64,000 nt of DNA from Deltaproteobacteria bacterium (GTDB lineage Bacteria > Desulfobacterota > Syntrophia > Syntrophales > UBA2185): contig JAPLJS010000053.1 in NCBI GenBank assembly GCA_026388545.1, forward strand, positions 1 to 64,000, given 5' to 3'. The notes below the pieces were generated by a model that saw only the letters and a list, made by a program, of their open reading frames with translations, was not told the DNA's origin and ran no database searches. Positions 36,190-45,586 of this stretch are shown here, piece by piece (the stretch's first letter is position 1; each line of letters starts with the position of its first letter). Made by a program: the position numbers and the translations under genes.

Positions 36190-39100
36190 ATGCGCAAATA
36201 CTTCCTGAGATGGTCCATTGTGATCATCGTGATTTTAGTTGTCATTGGGCTTTTTACGCTCGGCATATACCGCCTTCAATTCGATACCGATATCCTGACA
36301 TCCCTCCCCCAGAACGATCCCGTCTTGGCCGATGCCCGTTACGTCATCATGCATCATCCGATTCATGACCGGGTGGTCGTCGATGTGGAACATCCCGGCG
36401 GGGATATGGACCTTCTCGTTGAAGGGGCAAACCTGGTTGAAGCGAGGATGCGCGACAGCGGCCTCTTCAAGGAAGTAGGATTCCGTCACATCGGTCAGCG
36501 GATACCGGAGCTGATGCAGTATATTGTCGATCATCTCCCCATCCTCTTCGATGAGAGGGAACTCGAAGAAAACATCAAACCTCTCCTGGCGCCTGAAAAG
36601 GTTCGACAGACCATGACGGACCACTTTTCTTCCCTGCATAACCTTCAAGGAATCGGCCAGACGGCGTTTCTCTCCGATGACCCCCTTGCATTGCGAAGTC
36701 TTGTCCTGTCGCGTTTGTCGCACCTTTCACCCGTAAAAGGCGCCCGGATCCATAACGGTCATCTCGTTTCATCGGACGGGAAACACATTCTGATCATTGC
36801 CTCGCCTCTGAGCTCCGGCATGGATACTCAATTTTCAAGGCGCGCCACGTCGCTGCTGGGAGATATCTCTGAAGAACTGCACGGAAAATATGGACCGCAG
36901 AATCCATTTACCCTGACCCCTGTTGGCGCATACCGCGCGGCCCTCGATAACGAGCTCAGCGCCAAGCGGAATGTTAAAAGGGCGGTCATTTTTTCAACCG
37001 TCGGCATCGCGCTCTTGCTTTTCGTCGGTTTTCCCAGACCGCTGATCGGTCTCTTATCCCTTCTGCCGGCCTTTGCCGGAACCATGATGGCGCTTTTTGT
37101 GTATTCCCTTTTTCACCCTTCCATTTCCATGATGTCCATCGGTTTTGGCGGGGCGATTATTTCCTTTACCGTTGATTACGGCATCACCTATCTTCTTTTT
37201 CTCGACCGTCCGTACGAAACACGAGGAATGGAAACCACGAAAGAGGTCTGGAATTTAGGTCTGCTTGCCATGCTGACAACGGCTGTCAGCTTTGCGTTTT
37301 TGTCCGTGAGCGGGTTTCCCGCCCTGATGCAGATCGGCCAGTTTGCCGCTCTGGGAGTCATATTCACGTTCATTTTTGTTCATACCTTCTTCCCGTTGAT
37401 ATTCCCCGTGGTGCCTCCCGCAAAACGCACCCCCACTGTTCCTCTGCAGCGTTTCATCAACAGAATCGCTTCTTCCGATCATACATGGAAGATGTATGCC
37501 GCATTGGCGTTCGGGATTTTTATGTTGTTTTTCGCAAAGCCCGAATTTCATATCGATCTTAATTCCATGAACGCGGTCAGCCGGGAGACACTCAGCGCCG
37601 AGAAAATCGTCCGGGATGTATGGGGCGATATCATGAGCAAGGTGTATGTCATGGTGGAGGGAAGCGATCAGCACGATCTGCAAAGAAAATGCGACCGTCT
37701 GGCCGAAATGCTCTCTCAGGAAGTAACGTCAGACAGGCTTTCCCAGGCATTCGTTCCTTCCATGATATTTCCGGGCGAGGAAATGGCGAGAAGAAATTTA
37801 GCGGCATGGCAGGGCTTCTGGAATCGGGATCGGATTGCCGGTCTCCGAAAGGCTATGGGAGAAGCGTCGCGGCCACTGGGTTTTTCACCGGCTGCTTTTG
37901 ATCCGTTTTACAGGACTCTGGATAAACGGGACATGCAAGGCACGGACATGCCGGAGAGGTTTTCGGGACTTCTCGGCATTTCGGTGAATCAGGATCGGTC
38001 TTCCTGGATACATGTTGCAACCCTGACGCCCGGACCGTCGTATGAGGGAGAGGATTTTTACCGGCGCTTCACGGCAACGGGTCTGGCGAAGGTGTTTGAC
38101 CCGACTCTTTTCGGCAATCGGCTTGAATCAACCCTCCTGTCCGCCTTCATCAAAATGGCGGTTATCGTGGGCATCATCACGATTTTGACCGCGTTTTTGT
38201 ATTTTTTCGACTGGAAGTTGACCTTGATCGGAATGGCGCCGACACTGTTTGCCCTGGTCTGCACCCTCGGCACATTGAAGCTTATGGAGCAGCCCCTTAC
38301 GATACCGACCCTTATGGTAACCGTCGTGGTCATCGGGATGGGAACGGACTACGCTCTCTATCTGGTGCGTTCCTATCAGCGTTATCTCGACGAATATAAT
38401 CCATCCCTGGGACTGATCCGCCTGTCCGTTTTCCTTTCATTTGCCACGACGTTTCTGGGGTTCGGCGTCCTTGCCCTGTCCGACAACGCCATGCTGAAAA
38501 GTGCGGGACTGGGCCTGGCCCTGGGTATTGGCTATTCTTTTCTGGGCGCCGTGACGATTACACCGCCCCTCCTGAAACGGATATTTGCCCCCGTGCCTTC
38601 AATAGATGAGGTGTTCGTGCCCGGTTCGAAAAGGCACTTTCAGCGCGCCATCGGGCGGTACCGGCATATGGAGAGTTATCCGCGGCTCTTTGCCCGCTTC
38701 AAGATCATCCTTGATCCCATGTTTCCGAAGATTGCCAATTTTGTCAAAGAACCGGAGACTATCATAGATATAGGAACCGGTTACGGTGTGCCGGCTGTCT
38801 GGCTCCTCGAATTGTTTCCTCACGCGCGGGTCTATGGGATCGAACCGGATAGCAAGCGTGTCCGGTTTGCGTCGCGGGCGATTGGATCAAGAGGCGCCGT
38901 TGAGATCGGGAAGGCCCCGGATATACCGAATTTTACGGGAGATGCCGATACGGCGCTTCTCCTCGATATGATCCATCTGATCAACGATGATGAACTCATG
39001 CTGACTCTGCAGCGTCTCCGCAGTAAGCTCCGCCCGGAAGGCTCTTTGATCATCAGGGCGACGGTGCCTTCTGATAAGCGAATTCCCTGGACACGATGGA

Positions 39101-39276
39101 TCGAGGAGACGCGGATCAAGGTTCGAAAGGGGACGCCGCACTTCCGTACAAGGGAAGATATTCTGGCAAGCATAGTCAAAGCGGGGTTCAGCATTACGCA
39201 CACGGAAATAAGCGCACCAGGTAAGGAAGAGTGGTGGTTTATCGCCAGGGTGAGCTTTCAGGACATGGTTGCATAG
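36190..39276 (+). CDS. MMPL/RND exporter fused to a SAM methyltransferase
   Basis: A 1028-residue fusion. Residues 1 to about 820 form an RND-superfamily exporter of the MMPL type: one N-terminal span, a periplasmic domain, five spans, then a second copy of the same layout (SMMSIGFGGAIISFTVDYGITYLLFLDRP in the first half and MVTVVVIGMGTDYALYLVRSYQRYL in the second). From about residue 840 a class I methyltransferase domain begins with the SAM motif IIDIGTGYGVPAVWLLELFP and IEPDSKRVRFA. The ATG at 36190 follows a GGGAGGGATGGGA site. MMPL proteins export lipids and polyenes; the fused methyltransferase probably modifies the cargo. Confidence 0.93.
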   Translation: MRKYFLRWSIVIIVILVVIGLFTLGIYRLQFDTDILTSLPQNDPVLADARYVIMHHPIHDRVVVDVEHPGGDMDLLVEGANLVEARMRDSGLFKEVGFRHIGQRIPELMQYIVDHLPILFDERELEENIKPLLAPEKVRQTMTDHFSSLHNLQGIGQTAFLSDDPLALRSLVLSRLSHLSPVKGARIHNGHLVSSDGKHILIIASPLSSGMDTQFSRRATSLLGDISEELHGKYGPQNPFTLTPVGAYRAALDNELSAKRNVKRAVIFSTVGIALLLFVGFPRPLIGLLSLLPAFAGTMMALFVYSLFHPSISMMSIGFGGAIISFTVDYGITYLLFLDRPYETRGMETTKEVWNLGLLAMLTTAVSFAFLSVSGFPALMQIGQFAALGVIFTFIFVHTFFPLIFPVVPPAKRTPTVPLQRFINRIASSDHTWKMYAALAFGIFMLFFAKPEFHIDLNSMNAVSRETLSAEKIVRDVWGDIMSKVYVMVEGSDQHDLQRKCDRLAEMLSQEVTSDRLSQAFVPSMIFPGEEMARRNLAAWQGFWNRDRIAGLRKAMGEASRPLGFSPAAFDPFYRTLDKRDMQGTDMPERFSGLLGISVNQDRSSWIHVATLTPGPSYEGEDFYRRFTATGLAKVFDPTLFGNRLESTLLSAFIKMAVIVGIITILTAFLYFFDWKLTLIGMAPTLFALVCTLGTLKLMEQPLTIPTLMVTVVVIGMGTDYALYLVRSYQRYLDEYNPSLGLIRLSVFLSFATTFLGFGVLALSDNAMLKSAGLGLALGIGYSFLGAVTITPPLLKRIFAPVPSIDEVFVPGSKRHFQRAIGRYRHMESYPRLFARFKIILDPMFPKIANFVKEPETIIDIGTGYGVPAVWLLELFPHARVYGIEPDSKRVRFASRAIGSRGAVEIGKAPDIPNFTGDADTALLLDMIHLINDDELMLTLQRLRSKLRPEGSLIIRATVPSDKRIPWTRWIEETRIKVRKGTPHFRTREDILASIVKAGFSITHTEISAPGKEEWWFIARVSFQDMVA

Positions 39277-39297
39277 GCATGATCAAATGAGGACAGG

Positions 39298-40200
39298 ATG
39301 AAGGATGCTTTCTACCAGATTTTAATCACCCTTTCAAATCGAATGGGTCTGTGGGTGTTTCGGTTCATGGCCTGGTTTATTGCCTCCGGATATTTTTTCC
39401 TTTTTCCGGGAAGGGTGGCAATAAGTCTTCGATTTTACAGGGCGCTCTTTCCGTCAAGGGGGCTGTTGCATCACCTCTGGTGCGCATGGAGGCAATATCA
39501 CAATTTCGTCAATGTCTATATGGACCGGTTTCTCATCTTCGATGAACATACTGTTGCCATCACCCATGAGGGGTGGGAACTCCTTGAGGATGCCGTAAAT
39601 AGAAAGGCGGGCGGCATTATTCTTATGTCCCATGTGGGAAACTGGGAAATTGCAGCTCATATGCTTAAAGTTCGGGGCCGGAACAATCAGGGGATGAAAC
39701 TGCTTCTTTACCTGGGTCAAAAACACAAGGACCAGATTGAGCGTACGCAGAAGGAGAGCCTTGTCCAGAGCGGCATTAAGATTATCGTTGCGGAAGAGGA
39801 TACCGTGTCGCCTGCCGATATCATCGAAGGCATCAACTTTCTGAAGGCAGGCGGATTGGTTTCTCTGACGGGCGACCGCATATGGCGCAAAGACCAGCGT
39901 TCCCTGCCGGTTCGATTCCTTGGGCATGAGGCATTCCTGCCGGAAACTCCCTTCATATTTGCCCTGCTTTCCGGAACGCCCCTTTACCTTTTTTTCGCGT
40001 TTCGAACGGGGAAACAGAAATACCACTTTCAAATCCTGCCGCCTCAATATGTCCATGCACAAGACCGTAACGACAGACAGGAAGCTATTGGAAGGGCAGC
40101 GCAGCTCTATGCCGACCGCCTTCTGGAAATGGTTCGTCAACATCCCTTTGAATGGTACCATTTTGAACCTTTTATAGGACAGAGACTTGATGAGCAATGA
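39298..40200 (+). CDS. LpxL/HtrB-type lysophospholipid acyltransferase
   Basis: A 300-residue inner-membrane acyltransferase of the LpxL/LpxM family. It has an N-terminal hydrophobic segment (about residues 12-40) and the H(X4)D/E catalytic motif as MSHVGNWEIAAHML near residue 115. LTGDRIWRKDQRSLPVRFLGHEAFLPETPFIFALLSG matches the second conserved block. It probably transfers the assembled acyl or polyene chain from ACP to a lipid head group. It overlaps the next gene by 11 bases. Confidence 0.92.
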   Translation: MKDAFYQILITLSNRMGLWVFRFMAWFIASGYFFLFPGRVAISLRFYRALFPSRGLLHHLWCAWRQYHNFVNVYMDRFLIFDEHTVAITHEGWELLEDAVNRKAGGIILMSHVGNWEIAAHMLKVRGRNNQGMKLLLYLGQKHKDQIERTQKESLVQSGIKIIVAEEDTVSPADIIEGINFLKAGGLVSLTGDRIWRKDQRSLPVRFLGHEAFLPETPFIFALLSGTPLYLFFAFRTGKQKYHFQILPPQYVHAQDRNDRQEAIGRAAQLYADRLLEMVRQHPFEWYHFEPFIGQRLDEQ

Positions 40201-41749
40201 TCGCACCGTGAAAAAAAGAAAAATATACTTCATCAATCCCAAAACTCCGGAACATTTTTGGGCAATGCGGGGCGCCCTTGACATTGTGGGAAAGCATAAA
40301 ACACTTATGCCCAATACCGCCCTGCTCACCTTAATTGCTCTGACCCCTGATGACGTGCCTGTCGAATACATTTTCTGCGATGAAAATATTGCACCTGTCG
40401 ATTGGAACATATCATGTGATCTCGTTGGGATTACCGGCTACACACTTCAATTTGAGCGAATGCAAGCGATAAGCGCGCGATTCAGAGAGCGCGGCATACC
40501 TGTTGTCGTAGGCGGCACGTATGCTACTCTTGACCCCGGCAAAGTAACCGATATTGCGGATATTCTCTTTATCGGCGAGGCGGAATATACCTGGCCTCAA
40601 TTTTTGCGGGACTGGACGGCAGGCACGGCCAATCCTGTCTATAAACAGGATGCATTTATTGACATGAAAGACAGCCCTGCGCCTGATCTATCGTACCTGT
40701 CGGCAAAGGACTACCTCTATTTCTCGGTGCAGACGAGCCGCGGATGCCCAAATAACTGCGACTTCTGCGACGTTATACGGATTATGGGAAGAAAGTACCG
40801 GAGCAAGTCCATTGATCAAATTATGTACGAGGTGAAAAATGCCCATGCATACGGCGCTGAAACCATATTTTTCTCCGACGACAATTTTCTTGTTAACAAA
40901 AAATTCACCACTGACCTCTTACAGGAAATTATCACATGGAATAGAACCCTTGATCGGCCCCTTTCCTTCAGCACGCAGGCAACCGTGATGATCGGTGCAG
41001 AAGACGATCTCCTGAAGCTCCTCGCCGATGCGCGATTCAGTGTCCTTTTCCTCGGGCTCGAAACGATCAGCAAGGAATGCCTTGAGGAAGTCAATAAGGG
41101 ACAGATGTCCCTCTATAATCCCTACGAGGTGATCCCCCGCATTTCACGGTATGGGATTGTCCCTTTTCTCGGAATGATCGTCGGATTCGATCATGACACC
41201 CCTGCCGTATTTGGAGAAATCGAGGAGTTCCTTGAAAAAACGGCAAGCCCTATCGCCTCGATCAGTGTTCTCAACGCACCGAAAAACACTGCGCTGTACG
41301 AAAGGATGAAGAAGGAAGGCCGTCTCATTGAAGACTTCAGGGGATTCTGGCACCTTACTACCAATTTCACTCCAAAACAAATGACCCTGCAGGAACTCTA
41401 TCTGGGACATAAGAATTTATTGAAAAAATTATATGAACCCGAGCATTTTGAACGGCGCATGATTCAATGGCTTGAAAATGTGCGCTATTTCTCCGATCTC
41501 TATTCCACAAAGAAGAAAGATTTTTACAGATTCTTCCGCATACTAAGAATCCTGCGGCATTTTCTTTTCCGGGCGCCTCCATCCGTACGGGCCATGTTCT
41601 GGAATATTCTGAAAGCAGCGTGGAAGATCAATCCACGCCTCATCTCGCGAGCCATGTCGGTGTTGGTCCAATACTGGCACTACTACGACTTCGGACACAA
41701 GGACTCAGGGCAGAAAGCAGGGCTTGTAGAAGAGGTAACTACCGACTAG
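40190..41749 (+). CDS. B12-binding radical SAM protein (DUF4070/HpnP-like)
   Basis: A 519-residue cobalamin-dependent radical SAM enzyme. The N-terminal cobalamin-binding region (KIYFINPKTPEHFWAMRGALDIVG, LVGITGYTLQFERMQAISARF, VVVGGTYATLDPGKV) precedes the cluster motif TSRGCPNNCDFCDV near residue 185. A C-terminal helical part matches the DUF4070 layout of the hopanoid methylase HpnP. It could methylate or rearrange an unactivated carbon of the lipid chain. The ATG at 40190 overlaps the acyltransferase stop, implying coupled translation. This is the last gene of the first half of the locus. Confidence 0.92.
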   Translation: MSNDRTVKKRKIYFINPKTPEHFWAMRGALDIVGKHKTLMPNTALLTLIALTPDDVPVEYIFCDENIAPVDWNISCDLVGITGYTLQFERMQAISARFRERGIPVVVGGTYATLDPGKVTDIADILFIGEAEYTWPQFLRDWTAGTANPVYKQDAFIDMKDSPAPDLSYLSAKDYLYFSVQTSRGCPNNCDFCDVIRIMGRKYRSKSIDQIMYEVKNAHAYGAETIFFSDDNFLVNKKFTTDLLQEIITWNRTLDRPLSFSTQATVMIGAEDDLLKLLADARFSVLFLGLETISKECLEEVNKGQMSLYNPYEVIPRISRYGIVPFLGMIVGFDHDTPAVFGEIEEFLEKTASPIASISVLNAPKNTALYERMKKEGRLIEDFRGFWHLTTNFTPKQMTLQELYLGHKNLLKKLYEPEHFERRMIQWLENVRYFSDLYSTKKKDFYRFFRILRILRHFLFRAPPSVRAMFWNILKAAWKINPRLISRAMSVLVQYWHYYDFGHKDSGQKAGLVEEVTTD

Positions 41750-42201
41750 GGGCATTATTTCAAAAATACGGTGTCATATCGACCAGGGGGAGATATCTTT
41801 TAAGATCGCATACCCATTAAGATTTCTCGCTTTGCTCGAAATGACAGTAGTGTATGTGCATTTATGAAATGATGTACTAAACTCAGGGCTTTTTTTTGAC
41901 TTTCCACTATAAAGATAGCAACACGTAAGAGCGGAATGGATCGCCGGCATGAAATATCCTCCGAATCCTAAATAACCTTAACAATGTCATGATATACGGA
42001 AAGATATAAATAGTTGTGAAATAATTGTCAAAAGATTATGTATCATTTCCAATGATTAAATAGGCTCTGGGGTGTCAGGAGATCATAGGTTATAAAGTCA
42101 ATAAAAAACAGATTGTCATTGTAGCGCTCTGAAGGAATCCCATAAGTTGTGGAGTTATCTGGAAACTATAGAATAACTTGTTAGACTGAGGTAAATAATT
42201 G
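41750..42201. other. Intergenic region with a palindromic element
   Basis: This 450-base gap marks the left edge of the accessory segment. Apart from the palindromic repeat at 41772-41846 it holds no recognisable gene. The sequence becomes clearly AT-richer than the biosynthetic genes. Confidence 0.45.
41772..41846. repeat. Short palindromic (REP/MITE-like) element
   Basis: TGTCATATCGA at 41772 and TCGAAATGACA ending at 41846 form terminal inverted repeats with one mismatch. They enclose GGGGGAGATATCTTTTAAGA and GATTTCTCGCTTTGC. From memory, closely related 75-100 base elements are scattered through many bacterial genomes. Confidence 0.6.
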
Positions 42202-42729
42202 ATGGATCGACTACTTACTTCGTCGTCCTTTTGGGGACTTGTCGGTGTTGTGATAGGTTTCGCGTTGGGGGAAGGTGCACGATACATCCGTTATCGGTGG
42301 CGCATTCATCGACTCAAAGCGGTGATAGATACTGAACTTAAGTCACTGCTTTACCAGATAGACCAAAAGAAAGACATCACTAGGCAGGCGATCGACCGTC
42401 TGAAGCAGAATAAGTATTTGCCCACACAGTCAATCCCAGCAATTACGACTGCCTATAGGGAGTTCTTTGGCGAGGTGTACGAACACTTGTGCCCCACTCA
42501 GCGTAACTGTGTTCATAATGTCTATGAGCGCCTTCATTTAGCAGACAAAGTATTGGATTCTTTTGAGCATGACTTCCTTACTGCAATAAAAGACAAGATC
42601 ATTAGCGATCCGTTTCAAGCATATTCTGATAGATTAGAAGAAGTTCAGCAATCCCTGAATGAAGCACAAGAATTGATTCGCGGATATCTTGAAGGAAATC
42701 CCAAAGATATCTATGGGCTGAAGAGTTGA
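42202..42729 (+). CDS. Hypothetical single-span membrane protein
   Basis: A 175-residue protein with one N-terminal membrane span (about residues 8-28, FWGLVGVVIGFALGEG). A helical, charged cytoplasmic part rich in Gln, Lys and Glu follows. I do not recognise the family. A GAGG lies upstream of the ATG at 42202. It is the first gene of the accessory segment. Confidence 0.65.
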   Translation: MDRLLTSSSFWGLVGVVIGFALGEGARYIRYRWRIHRLKAVIDTELKSLLYQIDQKKDITRQAIDRLKQNKYLPTQSIPAITTAYREFFGEVYEHLCPTQRNCVHNVYERLHLADKVLDSFEHDFLTAIKDKIISDPFQAYSDRLEEVQQSLNEAQELIRGYLEGNPKDIYGLKS

Positions 42730-42826
42730 CAGTCTAACAAGCAAATCCAGCCGATCGCTTACAGCGCCGGATGATTTGAGACGTTAAACCGTGAAAAATA
42801 AAAATAGAATAAAAAGGAGAACGCCC

Positions 42827-43321
42827 ATGAAGCGGATAGTTTTAAGTATCATACTTGTTCTTAGTGTCGGAACTGGTTTCGCATTTGGGCAAGACAAAAA
42901 AGACGAACCGACCGCGCGGTTTGTGTTGCCAACGAAACGGGCGCTGAACTGGAGCAAGCCGGTGAAATGCTTCGCCATAGCCTCGGCGGCCTTGTTCAAG
43001 GAAGATCGCGAGATGGAAGACTTCAAACATAGTAAACTGAGCATTTATGTTAAAAAGGGCACAGACAAACTGAGGCTGTGGCTTGAAGGCGAGACTCTAA
43101 CAGTTCAGAATGGCGATCAGAAGCCAGATCGTTATCAAGTCAGTGGGCACCGAAATAATTTTCTTGTCGCAGTTCATTATGGCGGCTTAGTGCCGGCTGT
43201 GAATTCTATCGCCGTGAACGAAGAAAACGGGTTCGCTGTCTGGTCATTAAGCGAGCCGATGTTAGTACCAGTGTCCGAATACCCATATGGGCAGAGCGTG
43301 TACATGCAGTGTACCAATTAA
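42827..43321 (+). CDS. Hypothetical exported protein
   Basis: A 164-residue protein with a signal peptide (MKRIVLSIILVLSVGTGFAFG). The mature part looks like a small beta-rich periplasmic domain (LRLWLEGETLTVQNGDQKPDRYQVSGHRNNFLVAVHYGG). No family was recognised. The ATG at 42827 has an AAAAAGGAGA site; the longer frame from 42791 does not. Confidence 0.7.
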   Translation: MKRIVLSIILVLSVGTGFAFGQDKKDEPTARFVLPTKRALNWSKPVKCFAIASAALFKEDREMEDFKHSKLSIYVKKGTDKLRLWLEGETLTVQNGDQKPDRYQVSGHRNNFLVAVHYGGLVPAVNSIAVNEENGFAVWSLSEPMLVPVSEYPYGQSVYMQCTN

Positions 43322-43412
43322 CGGCAACTGATTTACTTAATCCTGAATAATACGAAAACGGGAAATAAAAAAAGCTGTTTAACAAATCGTGCAACTCAAT
43401 AGGGAAAATTCC

Positions 43413-43490
43413 GGGGACATAATATAGATTAATTATGCAGATTAATTTTAACTTTTACCATCGTTTTGAAATAATGTGTATTATTCCCCC
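43413..43490. repeat. REP-like element, GGGGACATAATA type
   Basis: GGGGACATAATA at 43413-43424 faces GTATTATTCCCCC at 43478-43490 as an imperfect inverted repeat. The upstream flank reads AAAATTCC. The same end sequence forms the perfect palindrome at 46914-46962, so both belong to one dispersed family. Confidence 0.55.
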
Positions 43491-43586
43491 AGATTATGCT
43501 CCAGATTATGCTGTCGGGTAATTTCCCTTGAATTGCCCTGCTTTTTAGGTAAGGATAGGGTTATATTTTAAAAACAAGGGGGTACG

Positions 43587-45296
43587 ATGAAAAAGACGTT
43601 TTTCTTAATAACATTTACCTTTATCCTCTTTTTCTTTTTATTCACCACCCCATGCACTGCGAAACAGATGAACATACTGGTACACCCCTTTGAGAATACA
43701 GGGGATAAGGAATACTCCTGGATATCAGCAGGTATGACAGATACCGTCATAACTGACCTCACGCGTATTCAAAATATCAGTGTTGTCTCCAATCAAGACA
43801 GGAAGAAGATCCTTGAAGAGATGAAGTTCATCTTCTCCGGTCTTGTAGAAGAAGACAGGATGATGAAACTCGGCAAGCTCACGGGTGCCAATGTTATCTT
43901 CACGGGAAGCTATCTCGTATCAGGTAGCCGCATAAGGGTACATGCGAGACTTGTAAATGTAGAGACAGGCAAGGTAGAAAGCTCCACCAAGATAGACGGC
44001 ACCCTAAATGCTATCTTTGACGTACAGGATAAGGTGGTATTTACCTTGATGGGTGAGACAGAGAAAATCACCATAGCCGACATTAGACCTGTAAAACTTA
44101 CCGAACAAGACAGGATGAAGATAGAGGAGAAACCCAAACCCAAATTAACCGCCTATGAGTGGTATGCAAAAGGCTTAGAGGTTCAGGATACCAACCCTAA
44201 AGAGGCGCTTACCAATTTCAAGAAGGCTCTCGATATTGACCCTAACTACACCGATGCATTGATGGAAGCAGGTTTTACTGCGGGGAGTACACTAAACCTC
44301 TTCAGTGAAGCCCTCGGATATCTTGAGAGGGCCGGGAGAATCTTTAAGGGCCGCAATGAAACCAAATCTTCAGGTTATGCCTTGCTCATGATGAACATCG
44401 GCATTGTATACTGGAAGAAGGGCCATCTTGACCATGCGCTGGAATACTACCTGAACTCCCAAACCATAAGGGACGGGCTGGGGTTACAGAATACCGCCGA
44501 TTATGCCGGTCTCATGATGAATATCGGCAATGTTTACAAGGACAAGAGCCAACTTGACCGTGCACTGGAATACTACCTAAACTCCCAATCCATTTATGAC
44601 AGGCTGGGATTGAAGAATATCGCCAATTATGCCTTGCTCATGAATAACATCGGCACTGTTTACCAGGATAAGAGTCAACTTGATCGTGCGTTGGAATACT
44701 ACCTAAACTCCCAATCCATTTATGACAGGCTGGGACTGAAGAATATCGCCGATTATGCCGGTCTCATGAATAACATCGGCATTGTTTACAAGAGCAAGGG
44801 CCAGCTTGACCGTGCGCTGGAATACTACCTGAAAGACAAATCCCTTGAGGACAGGCTCGGGTTACAGAATACTGCCGGTTATGCCAGTCTTATGATGAGC
44901 ATCGGCAATGTTCACAAGAGCAAGGGCCAGCTTGACCGTGCGTTGGACTACTACCTAAATTCTCAAACCATAAGGGACAGGTTGGGGTTACAGAATACTG
45001 CCGGTTATGCCGGTCTCATGAATAACATGGCTACGCTATACGAAAAACAGGGTCAACGTGACCGTGCGCTGGAATACTACCTGAACACCCAAACCATAAG
45101 CGACGGGCTGGGGTTACAGAATACCGCCGATTATGCCGGTCTCATGATGAACATGGCTGTGCTATACGAAAAACAGGGTCAACGTGACATGGCAGGGAGG
45201 TATTACAGGATGGCATATGATACATTTGTGAGGTCTGACTATTCAGGGGAATGGAAAGACAAGGCTCTTAATAATGCAAAAAGGCTGGGGTACTGA
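43587..45296 (+). CDS. Exported protein with CsgG/FlgO-like domain and tandem TPR repeats
   Basis: A 569-residue protein with a signal peptide (about residues 1-25, ending TPCTAK). Residues about 27-165 resemble the nucleotide-fold domain of CsgG/FlgO/TolB-N type (MNILVHPFENTGDKEYSWISAGMTDTVITDL, then VVSNQDRKKILEEM and GANVIFTGSYLVSGSRIRVHARLVNVETGKV). After one isolated TPR (about 185-225), seven repeats of exactly 40 residues run from about 264 to 543. They have the consensus YAGLMMNIGxVYxxKGQLDRALEYYLNSQxIxDRLGLQNTAD, as in kinesin light chain-type TPRs. Such proteins act as periplasmic scaffolds. A strong AAGGGGG precedes the start. Confidence 0.85.
   Translation: MKKTFFLITFTFILFFFLFTTPCTAKQMNILVHPFENTGDKEYSWISAGMTDTVITDLTRIQNISVVSNQDRKKILEEMKFIFSGLVEEDRMMKLGKLTGANVIFTGSYLVSGSRIRVHARLVNVETGKVESSTKIDGTLNAIFDVQDKVVFTLMGETEKITIADIRPVKLTEQDRMKIEEKPKPKLTAYEWYAKGLEVQDTNPKEALTNFKKALDIDPNYTDALMEAGFTAGSTLNLFSEALGYLERAGRIFKGRNETKSSGYALLMMNIGIVYWKKGHLDHALEYYLNSQTIRDGLGLQNTADYAGLMMNIGNVYKDKSQLDRALEYYLNSQSIYDRLGLKNIANYALLMNNIGTVYQDKSQLDRALEYYLNSQSIYDRLGLKNIADYAGLMNNIGIVYKSKGQLDRALEYYLKDKSLEDRLGLQNTAGYASLMMSIGNVHKSKGQLDRALDYYLNSQTIRDRLGLQNTAGYAGLMNNMATLYEKQGQRDRALEYYLNTQTISDGLGLQNTADYAGLMMNMAVLYEKQGQRDMAGRYYRMAYDTFVRSDYSGEWKDKALNNAKRLGY
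44373..45212 (+). repeat. Seven tandem 120-base repeats inside the TPR gene
   Basis: The 40-residue TPR units are also strongly alike in DNA, for example the near-identical blocks around 44550-44640 and 44670-44760. Near-identity at synonymous positions implies recent duplication or gene conversion, so copy number may vary between strains. Confidence 0.85.
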
Positions 45297-45319
45297 AATT
45301 AAGGTAGAGGCAATGAACG

Positions 45320-45341
45320 ACCCCGCCGCAAGCAGCGGGGT
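45320..45341 (+). terminator. GC-rich hairpin after the TPR gene
   Basis: ACCCCGC (45320-45326) pairs with GCGGGGT (45335-45341). No U run follows, so termination efficiency is doubtful. A second CCGC/GCGG hairpin lies just downstream. Confidence 0.35.
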
Positions 45342-45389
45342 ATCTCCGGAAGTTATATTTCATTCGCCGCAAGCGGCGGGCATTGTACT

Positions 45390-45491
45390 GAGGATCATTT
45401 CGTTGACGTCAACAAAATGATCGAGACCAAACAGCGCAAGCGACTCGGCAAGGCTGAGACGCCTGCAAAGAAGAAAAGCGATGACAAATAA
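45390..45491 (+). pseudogene. Possible C-terminal gene remnant
   Basis: An in-frame stretch without a start encodes EDHFVDVNKMIETKQRKRLG and ends AKKKSDDK before a stop at 45489-45491. The basic Lys-rich end looks like a true protein terminus, perhaps from a lost restriction or antitoxin-type gene. The family cannot be named. Confidence 0.25.
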
Positions 45492-45512
45492 AGGAAACGG
45501 TCTCATAAAATA

Positions 45513-45580
45513 CGTTAATTGCCGCCTGTTTAGTTGTAAATTAACGATATATTGACAAATACCCGTTAATCATGTATGGT
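45513..45580 (+). promoter_or_regulatory. Promoter and CGTTAAT operator repeats of the fic gene
   Basis: TTGACA (45552-45557) and TATGGT (45575-45580) are 17 bases apart. The -35 box is enclosed by a perfect 7-base inverted repeat, ATTAACG (45540-45546) and CGTTAAT (45564-45570). A third CGTTAAT lies at 45513-45519. This suggests repressor binding. The predicted start site falls on or next to the ATG at 45587, so the mRNA may be leaderless. Confidence 0.5.
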
Positions 45581-45586
45581 TTATCT

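Noticed and set aside
39454-40410. A 318-codon antisense frame over the LpxL-type acyltransferase
   Set aside because: It covers a clear gene with catalytic motifs, has no recognisable protein features, and arises from codon bias.
44373-45212. A CRISPR-like array
   Set aside because: The 120-base units are in-frame coding TPR repeats without spacers of unique sequence.
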